DNA of 64,000 nt from Palsa-465 sp963800475 (GTDB taxonomy: Bacteria; Actinomycetota; Thermoleophilia; Solirubrobacterales; Solirubrobacteraceae), in NCBI GenBank assembly GCA_963800475.1, contig CAWDAZ010000001.1:124001-188000 (forward strand), written 5' to 3'. The translations under genes were made by a program, and so were the position numbers. The notes beneath the pieces were generated by a model. It did no database searches and was not told the origin of the DNA. It saw nothing but the letters and a program-made list of their open reading frames with translations. Positions 57,116-64,000 of this stretch are shown here, piece after piece (the stretch's first letter is position 1; every line of letters starts with the position of its first letter).

Positions 57116-58552
57116 TCACACGCCAGGCTGAGCTGAGATCTCGCCCTCGGCGACGGCGTCGAGGAGGCGTTGGTGGTCGAGCTCGTTCTGGTCCGCGTAT
57201 GCGGAGGAGAACCGGGCGATCGCGCGCTCGAAGTTGCTCCCGCGACCCAGATACGCCGCGATCGCCAGCCGGTCCCCGGAGCGGGCGTGCGCGCGGGCCA
57301 GCGACCAGCCGCACGCGCGCGTGTACGCGTGCAATCCCCAGTAGCTCATCGTCGCAAGATCGACCGACGCCTTCCAATCCCACAGCTGTCGGATGTAGAA
57401 GTCGTGCTCGCGGCCATCGAGGCCTGCGCTCCGCTGCCAGCCGAGGAACAGATCGATCGCCGCCTGGGCCATCCGCTGACCTCGAACCACGCGTTCGCCG
57501 TGGTTCTCGAACGCGCTCGGGCCGAGATACGGCTCCAGCACCGATGCCTGCGCCTCCTTCGCCTGCAGCACCAGCGGATCTCTCCCGCCGCGCCCGACGA
57601 GCAGGTAAACCCAGGCCCGCGTGCCCACGCTGCCGACGCCGACAACCTTTCGGGCCATATCCACAGGGCGGTAGCTCTGCAGCAGGTATCGCCTGTCCTC
57701 CTCGACACCCGCCGCATATTCGTCGAGCAGCTCCCGGACGTACTCGGTCTGGTCTCGGGAGTCAGCCGGATCGAGCAACTCGCGGAGCGGGACGAGCAAC
57801 GGCGGCACCGAGCGGAACCTGGGCTCGCCATCCACCTGCTCGGTGAGCTTGTTCACTGCCCGGAGGCTGGTCTTGCGCCGCGCCCTGGCGAACGGCCTGG
57901 CGAACAGGATCCGGCCCTTCCTGCCCAGCCGTCCGCCGAAGCGGTGCACCAGCTCGCTGGCATTGATCCGCTCGTACCAGACGTCGAGATGGCTCTGTCC
58001 CGCGAAGCCGCGCATCGCGTCCCGATACTCCCTAGTGCAGTCGGTGACCAGCCGCCGGCGACGATCGGCCGGGAGCCCGATGTCGCGGCCGGCGATCTCG
58101 ACACTGGCCGCCATACGCTTCACGTCCCACTCCCAGGGACCCGGCAGCGTCTCGTCGAAGTCGTTCGGACCGAAGATCAGCCTCCGATCCTGAGCCGCGA
58201 AGCCGCCGAAGTTCGAGATGTGGGCATCGCCGCACGCCTGGACGACGATTCCCGACTTCGGCGTCGCCGCAAGGTCGGCGGCCATCACCGCCGCCGCGCC
58301 GCGATAGAAGCTGAACGGGGAGACCATCATCCGCCCGTACCTGATCGGCACCAGCTCCCGAACGCGGGTGGCCGCCTGGGCCTGGAGCAGCGTCAGGGGG
58401 TCGGGTCGGTCGGGGGCAGGTGCCCACTCGCCGTGGCTGGATCGCGGAGCGGCCTGGCGGGCGGCGCGGCCTCGCTCGGCGGACTCGCCAGACTCCAACC
58501 TCGCGGGCTCGGTGCTGACCACGTCAGCAGCCTCGACGCGCGCGGCCCGCAA
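57116..58552 (-). CDS. DUF2252 family protein
   Basis: A 478-residue cytoplasmic protein. The sequence VPIRYGRMMVSPFSFYRGAAAVMAADLA, CGDAHISNFGGFAAQDRRLIFGPNDFDETLPGPWEWDVKRMAAS and the later KVVGVGSVGTRAWVYLLVG and QAKEAQASVLEPY are the signature of DUF2252, common in Actinobacteria. The motifs HxSN and DFDE are reminiscent of an aminoglycoside-phosphotransferase fold, so a kinase-like activity is plausible but unproven. The start is uncertain: TTG 58552 is the first candidate, and an in-frame GTG lies about ten codons later. Confidence 0.85.
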   Translation of the reverse strand: MRAARVEAADVVSTEPARLESGESAERGRAARQAAPRSSHGEWAPAPDRPDPLTLLQAQAATRVRELVPIRYGRMMVSPFSFYRGAAAVMAADLAATPKSGIVVQACGDAHISNFGGFAAQDRRLIFGPNDFDETLPGPWEWDVKRMAASVEIAGRDIGLPADRRRRLVTDCTREYRDAMRGFAGQSHLDVWYERINASELVHRFGGRLGRKGRILFARPFARARRKTSLRAVNKLTEQVDGEPRFRSVPPLLVPLRELLDPADSRDQTEYVRELLDEYAAGVEEDRRYLLQSYRPVDMARKVVGVGSVGTRAWVYLLVGRGGRDPLVLQAKEAQASVLEPYLGPSAFENHGERVVRGQRMAQAAIDLFLGWQRSAGLDGREHDFYIRQLWDWKASVDLATMSYWGLHAYTRACGWSLARAHARSGDRLAIAAYLGRGSNFERAIARFSSAYADQNELDHQRLLDAVAEGEISAQPGV

Positions 58553-58619
58553 ACATCATCCGATCCGGGTGAACTCGCAGCTTCAGCCCGCTTTCCTCCA
58601 CAGCGGGCATCATCGGGGG

Positions 58620-59816
58620 ATGGCTTCGGGACGGTTCTCGCGGGTCGGCCGGTCGGCCGCATTCGCGCTGACGGCCTACGCGTTTGCGGTGACGATGCTC
58701 GGCACGACGCTGCCGACGCCGCTGTACTCGCTGTACCGCGTGGAGTTCGGGTTCTCCGAGCTGATGATCACGGTGATCTTCGCGACCTACGCCGCCGGCG
58801 TGATCACGGCGCTGCTGCTGGTCGGGCGACTCTCGGATCAGATCGGGAGACGTCCGGTGCTGCTGCCGGGGATCGCACTGTCGGCGGCCAGCGCGGTTGC
58901 GTTCCTGCTCGCCCAGGGGCTCGCGCCGCTGCTGATCGGACGCGTGCTGTCGGGGCTCTCGGCGGGGATCTTCACCGGCACCGCGACCGCGACGCTGCTC
59001 GACTTCGCGCCTCACCGGCACCCGGCGCGGGGGACGTTGGTGGCGACCGCCGCGAACATGCTGGGGCTCGGCTTCGGGCCGCTGCTGGCGGGGTTGCTCG
59101 CGCAGTACGCGGCCGACCCGCTGCGGCTGCCGTTCTGGGTCGACCTGGCGCTGCTCGTCCCCGCGACGCTGGCGATCGTCGCGATCCCCGAGCCGGTGCA
59201 GGTCCGCGAGCGGCCGCGGCTGCGGCCGCAGGGGCTGCGCGTGCCGGCGCAGGTGCGACCGGTGTTCATCCGCGGTGCGCTGGCCGCGTTCGCGGGGTTC
59301 GCGGTGCTTGGCCTGTTCACAGCCGTGTCGCCCGCGTTCCTCGGGCAGACGCTCGCGATCACCAACCACGCGGTGGTCGGATTGGTCGTGTTTGCGGTGT
59401 TCGCGGCGTCGTTCGCCGGCCAGCTGGTGTTCGAGGTCATCCCGGAGCGGCTGGCGATGCCGCTCGGCTGCGGCGCGCTGATCGCAGGGATGGCGCTGGT
59501 CGCGGCGGGGCTGGCCGTACCGTCGCTGGCGCTGCTCGTGGTCGGAGGCGTGATCGCCGGCGTCGGGCAGGGGCTCAGCTTCCGCGCCGGCCTGACCGGC
59601 GTGAACGCGGCGGCGCCGCCCGAGGAGCGCGGCGAGGTCGCATCGAGCTTCTTCGTGGTGGCGTACGTCGCGATCTCGGTGCCCGTGATCGGCGTGGGCG
59701 TCCTGGCCGAGGCGGCCGGATTGCGCACCGCCGGGCTCGTGTTCGCGGGCGTGGTGGCGGCGATCGCGGGGGTCGTGCTGGCGTTGCTTGCACGACGTCC
59801 GGTCGCCACTCGCTGA
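58620..59816 (+). CDS. MFS transporter
   Basis: A 398-residue transporter with about twelve hydrophobic helices. The loop between TM2 and TM3 carries GRLSDQIGRRPVLL (MFS motif A), and TM4-5 contain GRVLSGLSAGIFTG and ANMLGLGFGPLLAG. It resembles drug or metabolite efflux carriers. ATG 58620 is preceded by GGGGG; the frame extends upstream only as an antisense overlap with the DUF2252 gene. Its substrate is not predictable. Confidence 0.88.
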   Translation: MASGRFSRVGRSAAFALTAYAFAVTMLGTTLPTPLYSLYRVEFGFSELMITVIFATYAAGVITALLLVGRLSDQIGRRPVLLPGIALSAASAVAFLLAQGLAPLLIGRVLSGLSAGIFTGTATATLLDFAPHRHPARGTLVATAANMLGLGFGPLLAGLLAQYAADPLRLPFWVDLALLVPATLAIVAIPEPVQVRERPRLRPQGLRVPAQVRPVFIRGALAAFAGFAVLGLFTAVSPAFLGQTLAITNHAVVGLVVFAVFAASFAGQLVFEVIPERLAMPLGCGALIAGMALVAAGLAVPSLALLVVGGVIAGVGQGLSFRAGLTGVNAAAPPEERGEVASSFFVVAYVAISVPVIGVGVLAEAAGLRTAGLVFAGVVAAIAGVVLALLARRPVATR

Positions 59817-59854
59817 CAGGTCGAACGGGTCCAGTACCACCCGGTCACGGTCAA

Positions 59855-59941
59855 CCGCTCGGCACCTCGGCAGGAAAGAGGGACAGCCAAGGCGCCGAGC
59901 GGAACGGTCACCTGCGCGGCGTAGGCCCGTCGCCGCGCAGG
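59855..59941. terminator. Two tandem hairpins between convergent genes
   Basis: Stem 1: CCGCTCGGC (59855-59863) pairs with GCCGAGCGG (59894-59902), nine perfect pairs across a 30-nt loop. Stem 2: CCTGCGCGGCG (59911-59921) pairs with CGCCGCGCAGG (59931-59941), 11 perfect pairs around a nine-base loop. They occupy the 160-bp gap between the MFS gene and the converging membrane-protein gene. No T-tract is visible. The second is the stronger. Confidence 0.6.
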
Positions 59942-59976
59942 CAAGCTGGTGTGCGCGCGAGGCGCGTGAAGCTGGT

Positions 59977-60591
59977 TCAGGTCCGCACGGCGCGGCGTCC
60001 AAACAGCCCGAACCAGCGCCGCCGCGCGCCCGGCTGCTCGCGGCGCGGGGTGGCACGGGTCGCCCGGCCCGTGCGCGGCGACGGCACGGCGGCCGCGCGG
60101 GGCCCGGCGACGGCCGTCTCCGGCTCCGCGGCGCTCGTCGCCGCCACCGGCGCGACCTCGCGCCGGTAGGCGAGCGCGCCGGGCAGCGCGTACGCGGCGA
60201 ACGTGGCGATCAGCACTCCGAGACCGGTGTGGTAGGTCAGCATCTCGAGCATCCGCGTGGCCTTGGCGCCATGCGCCAAGCCGATCGCGTCGGTGGCCCA
60301 CAGCAGGCTCACGGTCGGCCCGATCGCGAACCAGATGCCACCCGCGAGCGCGAGCAGCGCACCGATCCGGCCGCCGGCGCGGGGGCCGCGGCCGAGCAGC
60401 AACAGCCCGCCGATGACCGCCGCGAGCGCCGGCAGCACGCTCAGGAAGAAGCGGCCGCTGCTCCACGTCCAGGTGTGGGCCGGCCCGAGCGCGAAGTGGA
60501 ACGACGGCCCGACGAACGGAACCAGTCCGCCCCACAGCCCGGCGATCAGGATCACCAGCCCCGCGAATCTGGTCGTGACATGCCTGAACAT
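59977..60591 (-). CDS. Membrane protein with basic, disordered C terminus
   Basis: A 204-residue protein with about four transmembrane helices (FAGLVILIAGLWGGLVPFV, FFLSVLPALAAVIGGLLLL, GALLALAGGIWFAIGPTVSLLW, LGVLIATFAAYALPGAL), then a Pro/Arg-rich tail (GRATRATPRREQPGARRRWFGLFGRR). Function is unknown. ATG 60591 has GGGAGG upstream. It is divergent from the phosphotriesterase-like gene. Confidence 0.75.
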   Translation of the reverse strand: MFRHVTTRFAGLVILIAGLWGGLVPFVGPSFHFALGPAHTWTWSSGRFFLSVLPALAAVIGGLLLLGRGPRAGGRIGALLALAGGIWFAIGPTVSLLWATDAIGLAHGAKATRMLEMLTYHTGLGVLIATFAAYALPGALAYRREVAPVAATSAAEPETAVAGPRAAAVPSPRTGRATRATPRREQPGARRRWFGLFGRRAVRT

Positions 60592-60677
60592 GAAATCCTC
60601 CCTTTCTCTGAGTGAGCCTTCCCTTTGCCGCGCGGCTCTAACCGCCGGGCGCGCCTGAACGATCGGAGGACACGGAT

Positions 60678-61646
60678 ATGGCGACGGTCGAGACGGTGAA
60701 CGGTCGGATCGACGTGGACGACCTTGGTCTGACGCTGATCCATGAGCACTTCTTCTCGAGCGACGAGGCGGTCACCGCCCAGTGGCCGCACGTCCGGGAG
60801 CACCAGCGCGAGTTCGAGCTTGCGATCGAGTCCGCGGAGGCCGTGATCCGGCACGGCGTCAGGACCGTCGTCGAGCCGACGGCGATGCTGCTCGGCCGCG
60901 ACGCGCTCGCCTCGAAACGGCTCGCCGACGAGACCGGCCTCCAGATCGTGCTGTGCACCGGGATCTACACCTACGACCACCTGCCGCAGTTCCTGCTCAA
61001 TCGCTCCGAGGACTACATCGCCGACCTGTTCGTCCACGACATCGAGCAGGGGATCCAGGGAACCGACATCAAGGCCGCGTTCGTGAAGTGCGCTGCCGAC
61101 GAGCCCGGCGTCAACGAGCGCGTCGAGAAGGTCCACCGGGCGGCGGCCCGCGCGGCGGTTCGGACCGGAGTGCCGGTGATGGCGCACTCGCGTCCGGCCT
61201 CGGGCACCGGCCCGCGGCAGGTAGAGATCCTGCTCGACGAGGGGCTGCCGCCGGACAAGATCCAGATCGCCCACACCGGCGACACCGACGACCTCGACTA
61301 CATCGAGAGCCTGCTCGACAAGGGCGTCTGGATCGGGATGGACCGCTACGGGATCGACCTGTTCCTGCCGACCCCTAAGCGCAACGCAACCGTGCTCGAG
61401 CTGCTGCGCCGCGGCTATGCCGAGCGGATGTTCCTCTCCCAGGACTTCGACATTCCGATCGCGAACGGGCTCGATTGGTACCCGCCCGAGCTGATCGAGC
61501 AGCTCCAAGCCGCGGGCGCCGCCAGCGACTGGAGCATGACGTTCCTGTTCGAGGGCGTGATCCCGGCGCTCAAGGAGGGCGGGATGACCGCCGAGCAGCT
61601 CGACACGATGATGGTCGAGAACCCGAAGCGGTGGCTGGGGGTATAG
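60678..61646 (+). CDS. Phosphotriesterase-family metal hydrolase
   Basis: A 322-residue TIM-barrel protein with the metal motif His22-x-His24 (IHEHFF), the bridging Lys137 (FVKCAAD), His170 (VMAHSRP), His199 (IAHTGD) and Asp256 (LSQDFD). All five expected ligands are therefore present. Family members hydrolyse phosphotriesters or, more often, lactones of quorum signals (PLL type). The native substrate here is probably a lactone, though this is inference. GGAGG precedes ATG 60678. It converges on the OsmC gene. Confidence 0.9.
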   Translation: MATVETVNGRIDVDDLGLTLIHEHFFSSDEAVTAQWPHVREHQREFELAIESAEAVIRHGVRTVVEPTAMLLGRDALASKRLADETGLQIVLCTGIYTYDHLPQFLLNRSEDYIADLFVHDIEQGIQGTDIKAAFVKCAADEPGVNERVEKVHRAAARAAVRTGVPVMAHSRPASGTGPRQVEILLDEGLPPDKIQIAHTGDTDDLDYIESLLDKGVWIGMDRYGIDLFLPTPKRNATVLELLRRGYAERMFLSQDFDIPIANGLDWYPPELIEQLQAAGAASDWSMTFLFEGVIPALKEGGMTAEQLDTMMVENPKRWLGV

Positions 61647-61654
61647 CGGGGGGT

Positions 61655-61688
61655 ACGCCGCGAAATTGCGGACGTTTCCTATCGGCGT
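61655..61688. terminator. Weak hairpin between convergent genes
   Basis: ACGCCG (61655-61660) can pair with CGGCGT (61683-61688), with an inner CCGC/GCGG pair. It spans the 32-bp gap between the phosphotriesterase-like and OsmC genes. Low confidence. Confidence 0.3.
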
Positions 61689-62104
61689 GTGGACAGAATC
61701 TCTTCAGCTGGGTCGGCGATCACGAACCGCTCGTTGAAGCTGAACTCGCCTTCGAGCGCACGCTTCGCCGGGCACGTGTCGGCGACCCTGCGAAGTCGCT
61801 GCACCTGGTCGGGGCTGAGGCCGTCCGGTAGGTAGATCTCCAGCTCGATATGCCGGGGCTTGGAGTCGGGGTCGTAGACCGCCTCGACGAGCACCTCACC
61901 GAGCCCCCAGTCGCGGGCCTTGGCGTACATGGCGATCATCGTCGCGACGCACGAAGCGACCATCGCGGCGAGCAGCTCATGCGGCGCCGGCCCCAGATCG
62001 GTCCCGCCCAACCGCTCGGGTTCGTCGGTGACGAGCGTGTGCCGGCCGTTGACGTCGACCTCTGAGAGGAGACCTCCTGCCGGGCACCGAGCTGTCGCGG
62101 TCAT
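61679..62104 (-). CDS. OsmC-family protein
   Basis: A 141-residue protein of the OsmC/Ohr superfamily: VDVNGRHTLVTDEPERLGGTDLGPAPHELLAAMVASCVATMIAMYA carries the first redox-active Cys, and RVADTCPAKRAL the second. Thiol-dependent reduction of organic peroxides is the known role of the superfamily. Start uncertainty: ATG 62104 has AAGG at good spacing, and ATG 62110 is also possible. Confidence 0.85.
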   Translation of the reverse strand: MTATARCPAGGLLSEVDVNGRHTLVTDEPERLGGTDLGPAPHELLAAMVASCVATMIAMYAKARDWGLGEVLVEAVYDPDSKPRHIELEIYLPDGLSPDQVQRLRRVADTCPAKRALEGEFSFNERFVIADPAEEILSTRR

Positions 62105-62207
62105 GCTCATACCTTGATCGTGCTTCGCATACCGCGCTCGGGCATCCGCTGAACGCCGCATCGAGACTGCGGCCATCCCCATGCGGCGCCGCCCCGGTGG
62201 GCGGCGG

Positions 62208-62852
62208 TCAGCCCGCCGGGTAGCGGGGCGCGAGCCGCGCCAGGTCCTCGCGGAGCTCCGCGACCTCGGCCTCGAGGGCGGCGACTCGCGACTCGAGACC
62301 GCCGGTGGCCGAAGCGGGCTCGGTGAACGAGGCGGATGCGGGTTCCGGTTCGCGGGGCGGCTCTGCCCCGAGCCGGTGCTCGAACCGATCCTCCTTCTGG
62401 CCAGGACGACGCGAGAGCCGCGCGGCGTAGCCGCGGTCGATCAGCAGGCCGAGCACTTCGTCGACCTCATCGAGTGAGCCGAGCGACGCCATCCGCTCGG
62501 TCCGAGACTTGAGCTCGCCCGGGGTTTGCGGCCCGCGCAGCAGCAGCACTGCCAGCACCGCCAGCTGCGGGCGCTCGAGGCCGAGCGCCTCCTCGGCCAG
62601 GTGGCGGTACTTCGTCGCTCGGCTTCCGTGGCCGCTGGTCAGCCGGGCGAGCCCGTACCGGGTGAGCCGGTCGGCCGCTTCGCGCACCGTCGCCTCGTCG
62701 TAGTCGGTGACCGGATCGCGGTTGGTCGACTGGTTGCACGCCAGGCGCAGCGCGTTCAGCGACAGCGGGTACTGGTCAGGCGTCGTCCAGCGCTTCTCGA
62801 TCAGGCAGCCGAGCACCCGCTGCTCCGGCGCCGTGAGCTCGCCGATCTGCAC
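62208..62852 (-). CDS. YceH-family (DUF480/UPF0502) protein
   Basis: A 214-residue cytoplasmic protein. LTAPEQRVLGCLIEKRWTTPDQYPLSLNALRLACNQSTNRDPV, then RGPQTPGELKSRTERM are the YceH signature of two winged-helix-like units. The C terminus is a coiled coil (VAALEAEVAELREDLARLA). The role is unknown in the family. GTG 62852 lies directly before the conserved region; the frame is open upstream but not conserved-looking. Confidence 0.87.
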   Translation of the reverse strand: MQIGELTAPEQRVLGCLIEKRWTTPDQYPLSLNALRLACNQSTNRDPVTDYDEATVREAADRLTRYGLARLTSGHGSRATKYRHLAEEALGLERPQLAVLAVLLLRGPQTPGELKSRTERMASLGSLDEVDEVLGLLIDRGYAARLSRRPGQKEDRFEHRLGAEPPREPEPASASFTEPASATGGLESRVAALEAEVAELREDLARLAPRYPAG

Positions 62853-62918
62853 GGGGTCGAGGATAGGCGCGATCGCGTGCCCGGCGCATTCGGGGCGACC
62901 TGTTGAGATCATCCGCGC

Positions 62919-63848
62919 ATGCGGGCGATCCGGGTCCTGTCGGCGGTTGCATGCGCGTGCGCGCTGTGGAGCGCGCCGGCCGCTGCCGTGGTCGGCGGCA
63001 AGCCGGTCCCGGTAGGACAGTTCAGGTACGTCGCCGACGTCCTGATCGGCGGCTCGTTCGGGTGTAGCGGCACGCTGATCGCGCCGGACTGGGTGCTCAC
63101 CGCCGGGCACTGCGGATCGGTCACCGGGGCGCTCAGCACCGGCCTGGCGCCGTCACCGGTGGCGTGGCCCGCGTCGTTCTACACCGTCCAGCTCGGCAGT
63201 CCGTACGCCGACGGGCACGGCGGCGAGCAGCATTCGGTCGCCCAGGTCGTTGTCGACAGCGACTACATCGCGACCAACGGAACCGGCAACGACGTCACGC
63301 TGCTGAAGCTCGATCACCCGTCCCGGGTCCGGCCGATGCTGATCGCGGCGGTCTCCGAGCGCGCGCGCTGGCGCCCTGGGGTGCTGGCGACGATCGCCGG
63401 CTTCGGCACGACCTCGGAGAGCGCCTCGACTCCACCCGCGCAGATGCAGTACGCCCGCGTCCCGATCACGACCGACGCGTACTGCGCGCAGGCGTACCCG
63501 AACGGGCTCAGCGAGGCGCCCGACGACGGCTCGTTCGACCCCTCGACGATGTTCTGCGCCGGCTACCCGAAGGGCGGGACCGACACCTGCGAAGGTGATT
63601 CGGGAGGACCGCTGCTGGTTCCGGTCGGGCCCGTATTGCGGCTGGTCGGCGCGACGAGCTTCGGCAAGGGCTGCGCGGAGGCCGCACACCCGGGGGTGTA
63701 CGCACGGCTTGCGGACGGCCCGATCCGGAGCTTCATCGCGCGGTTCGCGCCGCACGCGTTCGCTCCGGAGCATCGCGCGAGGCCGCGCCCGAGGCAGCCT
63801 CCTGATCGTCGCTCGCCGCCCCGCCATCGCCGCCCCAAGCGCCACTGA
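62919..63848 (+). CDS. Secreted trypsin-like serine protease (S1)
   Basis: A 309-residue exported protease. A signal peptide (RVLSAVACACALWSAPAAA) is followed directly by VVGG, the mature N terminus, so no propeptide is visible. The triad is complete: His64 (TAGHC), Asp125 (NDVTLL) and Ser228 (GDSGGP). The Asp at the start of TDTCEGDSGG is in the S1 pocket region, suggesting trypsin-like preference for Arg/Lys. The C terminus is a Pro/Arg/His-rich basic tail. The ribosome site before ATG 62919 is weak. Confidence 0.88.
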   Translation: MRAIRVLSAVACACALWSAPAAAVVGGKPVPVGQFRYVADVLIGGSFGCSGTLIAPDWVLTAGHCGSVTGALSTGLAPSPVAWPASFYTVQLGSPYADGHGGEQHSVAQVVVDSDYIATNGTGNDVTLLKLDHPSRVRPMLIAAVSERARWRPGVLATIAGFGTTSESASTPPAQMQYARVPITTDAYCAQAYPNGLSEAPDDGSFDPSTMFCAGYPKGGTDTCEGDSGGPLLVPVGPVLRLVGATSFGKGCAEAAHPGVYARLADGPIRSFIARFAPHAFAPEHRARPRPRQPPDRRSPPRHRRPKRH

Positions 63849-63943
63849 GGCCGGTGTTGCAGTCTGACCGTCTTTCAGTCGCCAGCGTCGACGGGGGCGC
63901 ACTAGCTTTGCCGATCCCGTCACGGGCTGGGAAAGGACCGTCT

Positions 63944-64000
63944 ATGCGCAGGAACGTCATCGCCACTGCAACCGCCACGATCGGGCTCGGCCTCGGACTG
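63944..64000 (+). CDS. Start of an exported protein (cut by window end)
   Basis: ATG 63944 with GGAAAGGA about eight bases upstream begins RRNVIATATATIGLGLGL, which looks like the first part of a Sec signal peptide. Nothing more is visible, so function cannot be stated. Confidence 0.5.
   Translation, partial: MRRNVIATATATIGLGLGL

Noticed and set aside
1..64000. tRNA, rRNA, CRISPR, insertion sequences, prophage or attachment sites
   Set aside because: I looked for cloverleaf-like segments, regular spaced repeats, transposase motifs and integrase genes and found none.

Overview
The window is a single stretch of high-GC bacterial chromosome, densely coded on both strands. No gene-free gap exceeds about 160 bases. 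GTG and TTG starts are common, and 1-4 nt stop/start overlaps are frequent. Gene content (form I aerobic CO dehydrogenase, twin-arginine and Sec-exported hydrolases, PRC-barrel, DUF2252, acyl-CoA dehydrogenase pairs) suggests an actinobacterium. The soil lineage Thermoleophilia/Solirubrobacterales is my best guess; this is inference from composition and families, not a database result. I see no rRNA, tRNA, CRISPR array, insertion sequence or prophage.

Layout. 1-7.2 kb: a partial penicillin-acylase-type Ntn hydrolase and a secreted S15-like hydrolase; a PRC-barrel protein; an SDR; a MarR regulator with palindromic operators facing a VOC protein; and a secreted lipase behind a strong promoter. 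7.2-13.4 kb: a TetR regulator divergent from a five-gene, translationally coupled operon (two phospholipase C-like phosphoesterases, a DUF1330 protein, a beta-propeller protein and an alpha/beta hydrolase). The operon's promoter places the transcription start on the first start codon. 13.5-17.4 kb: a secreted propeller protein with a Gly-Ser repeat and His/Lys tail, a beta-lactamase-fold hydrolase and an NmrA-type reductase.

17.4-28.4 kb is the metabolic centrepiece: an aerobic CO dehydrogenase locus on the minus strand. Read 5' to 3' it encodes five very small membrane proteins, then coxM-coxS-coxL-coxD-coxE, a 68-residue zinc-finger protein and a 151-residue stand-alone copy of one internal CoxL segment. 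A plus-strand yceI gene interrupts, and coxG, a zinc-ribbon protein, an XdhC protein fused to a YHS metal-binding domain, and a MobA-like nucleotidyltransferase follow. CoxL carries AYRCSFR, the form I signature, so genuine CO oxidation is expected. The membrane cassette and the mini-CoxL are the least explained parts of the window.

28.5-63 kb is rich in exported hydrolases: a third phosphoesterase, a PHB-depolymerase-like esterase, a secretory lipase, a CocE-type hydrolase, a second lipase, two ceramidase-like proteins, a GH92-N/GH36 hybrid glycosidase, an S53 (sedolisin) protease, a GH31 glycosidase and an S1 protease. Between them lie a four-gene acyl-CoA operon with a split pair of acyl-CoA dehydrogenases, an MSOX-type FAD oxidase with an enoyl-CoA hydratase, a flavin amine oxidase, a frameshifted SDR remnant, an MFS transporter, a phosphotriesterase homologue, an OsmC protein and a YceH protein. 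The picture is a soil saprotroph that digests lipids, peptides and glycans outside the cell and supplements its energy with CO.
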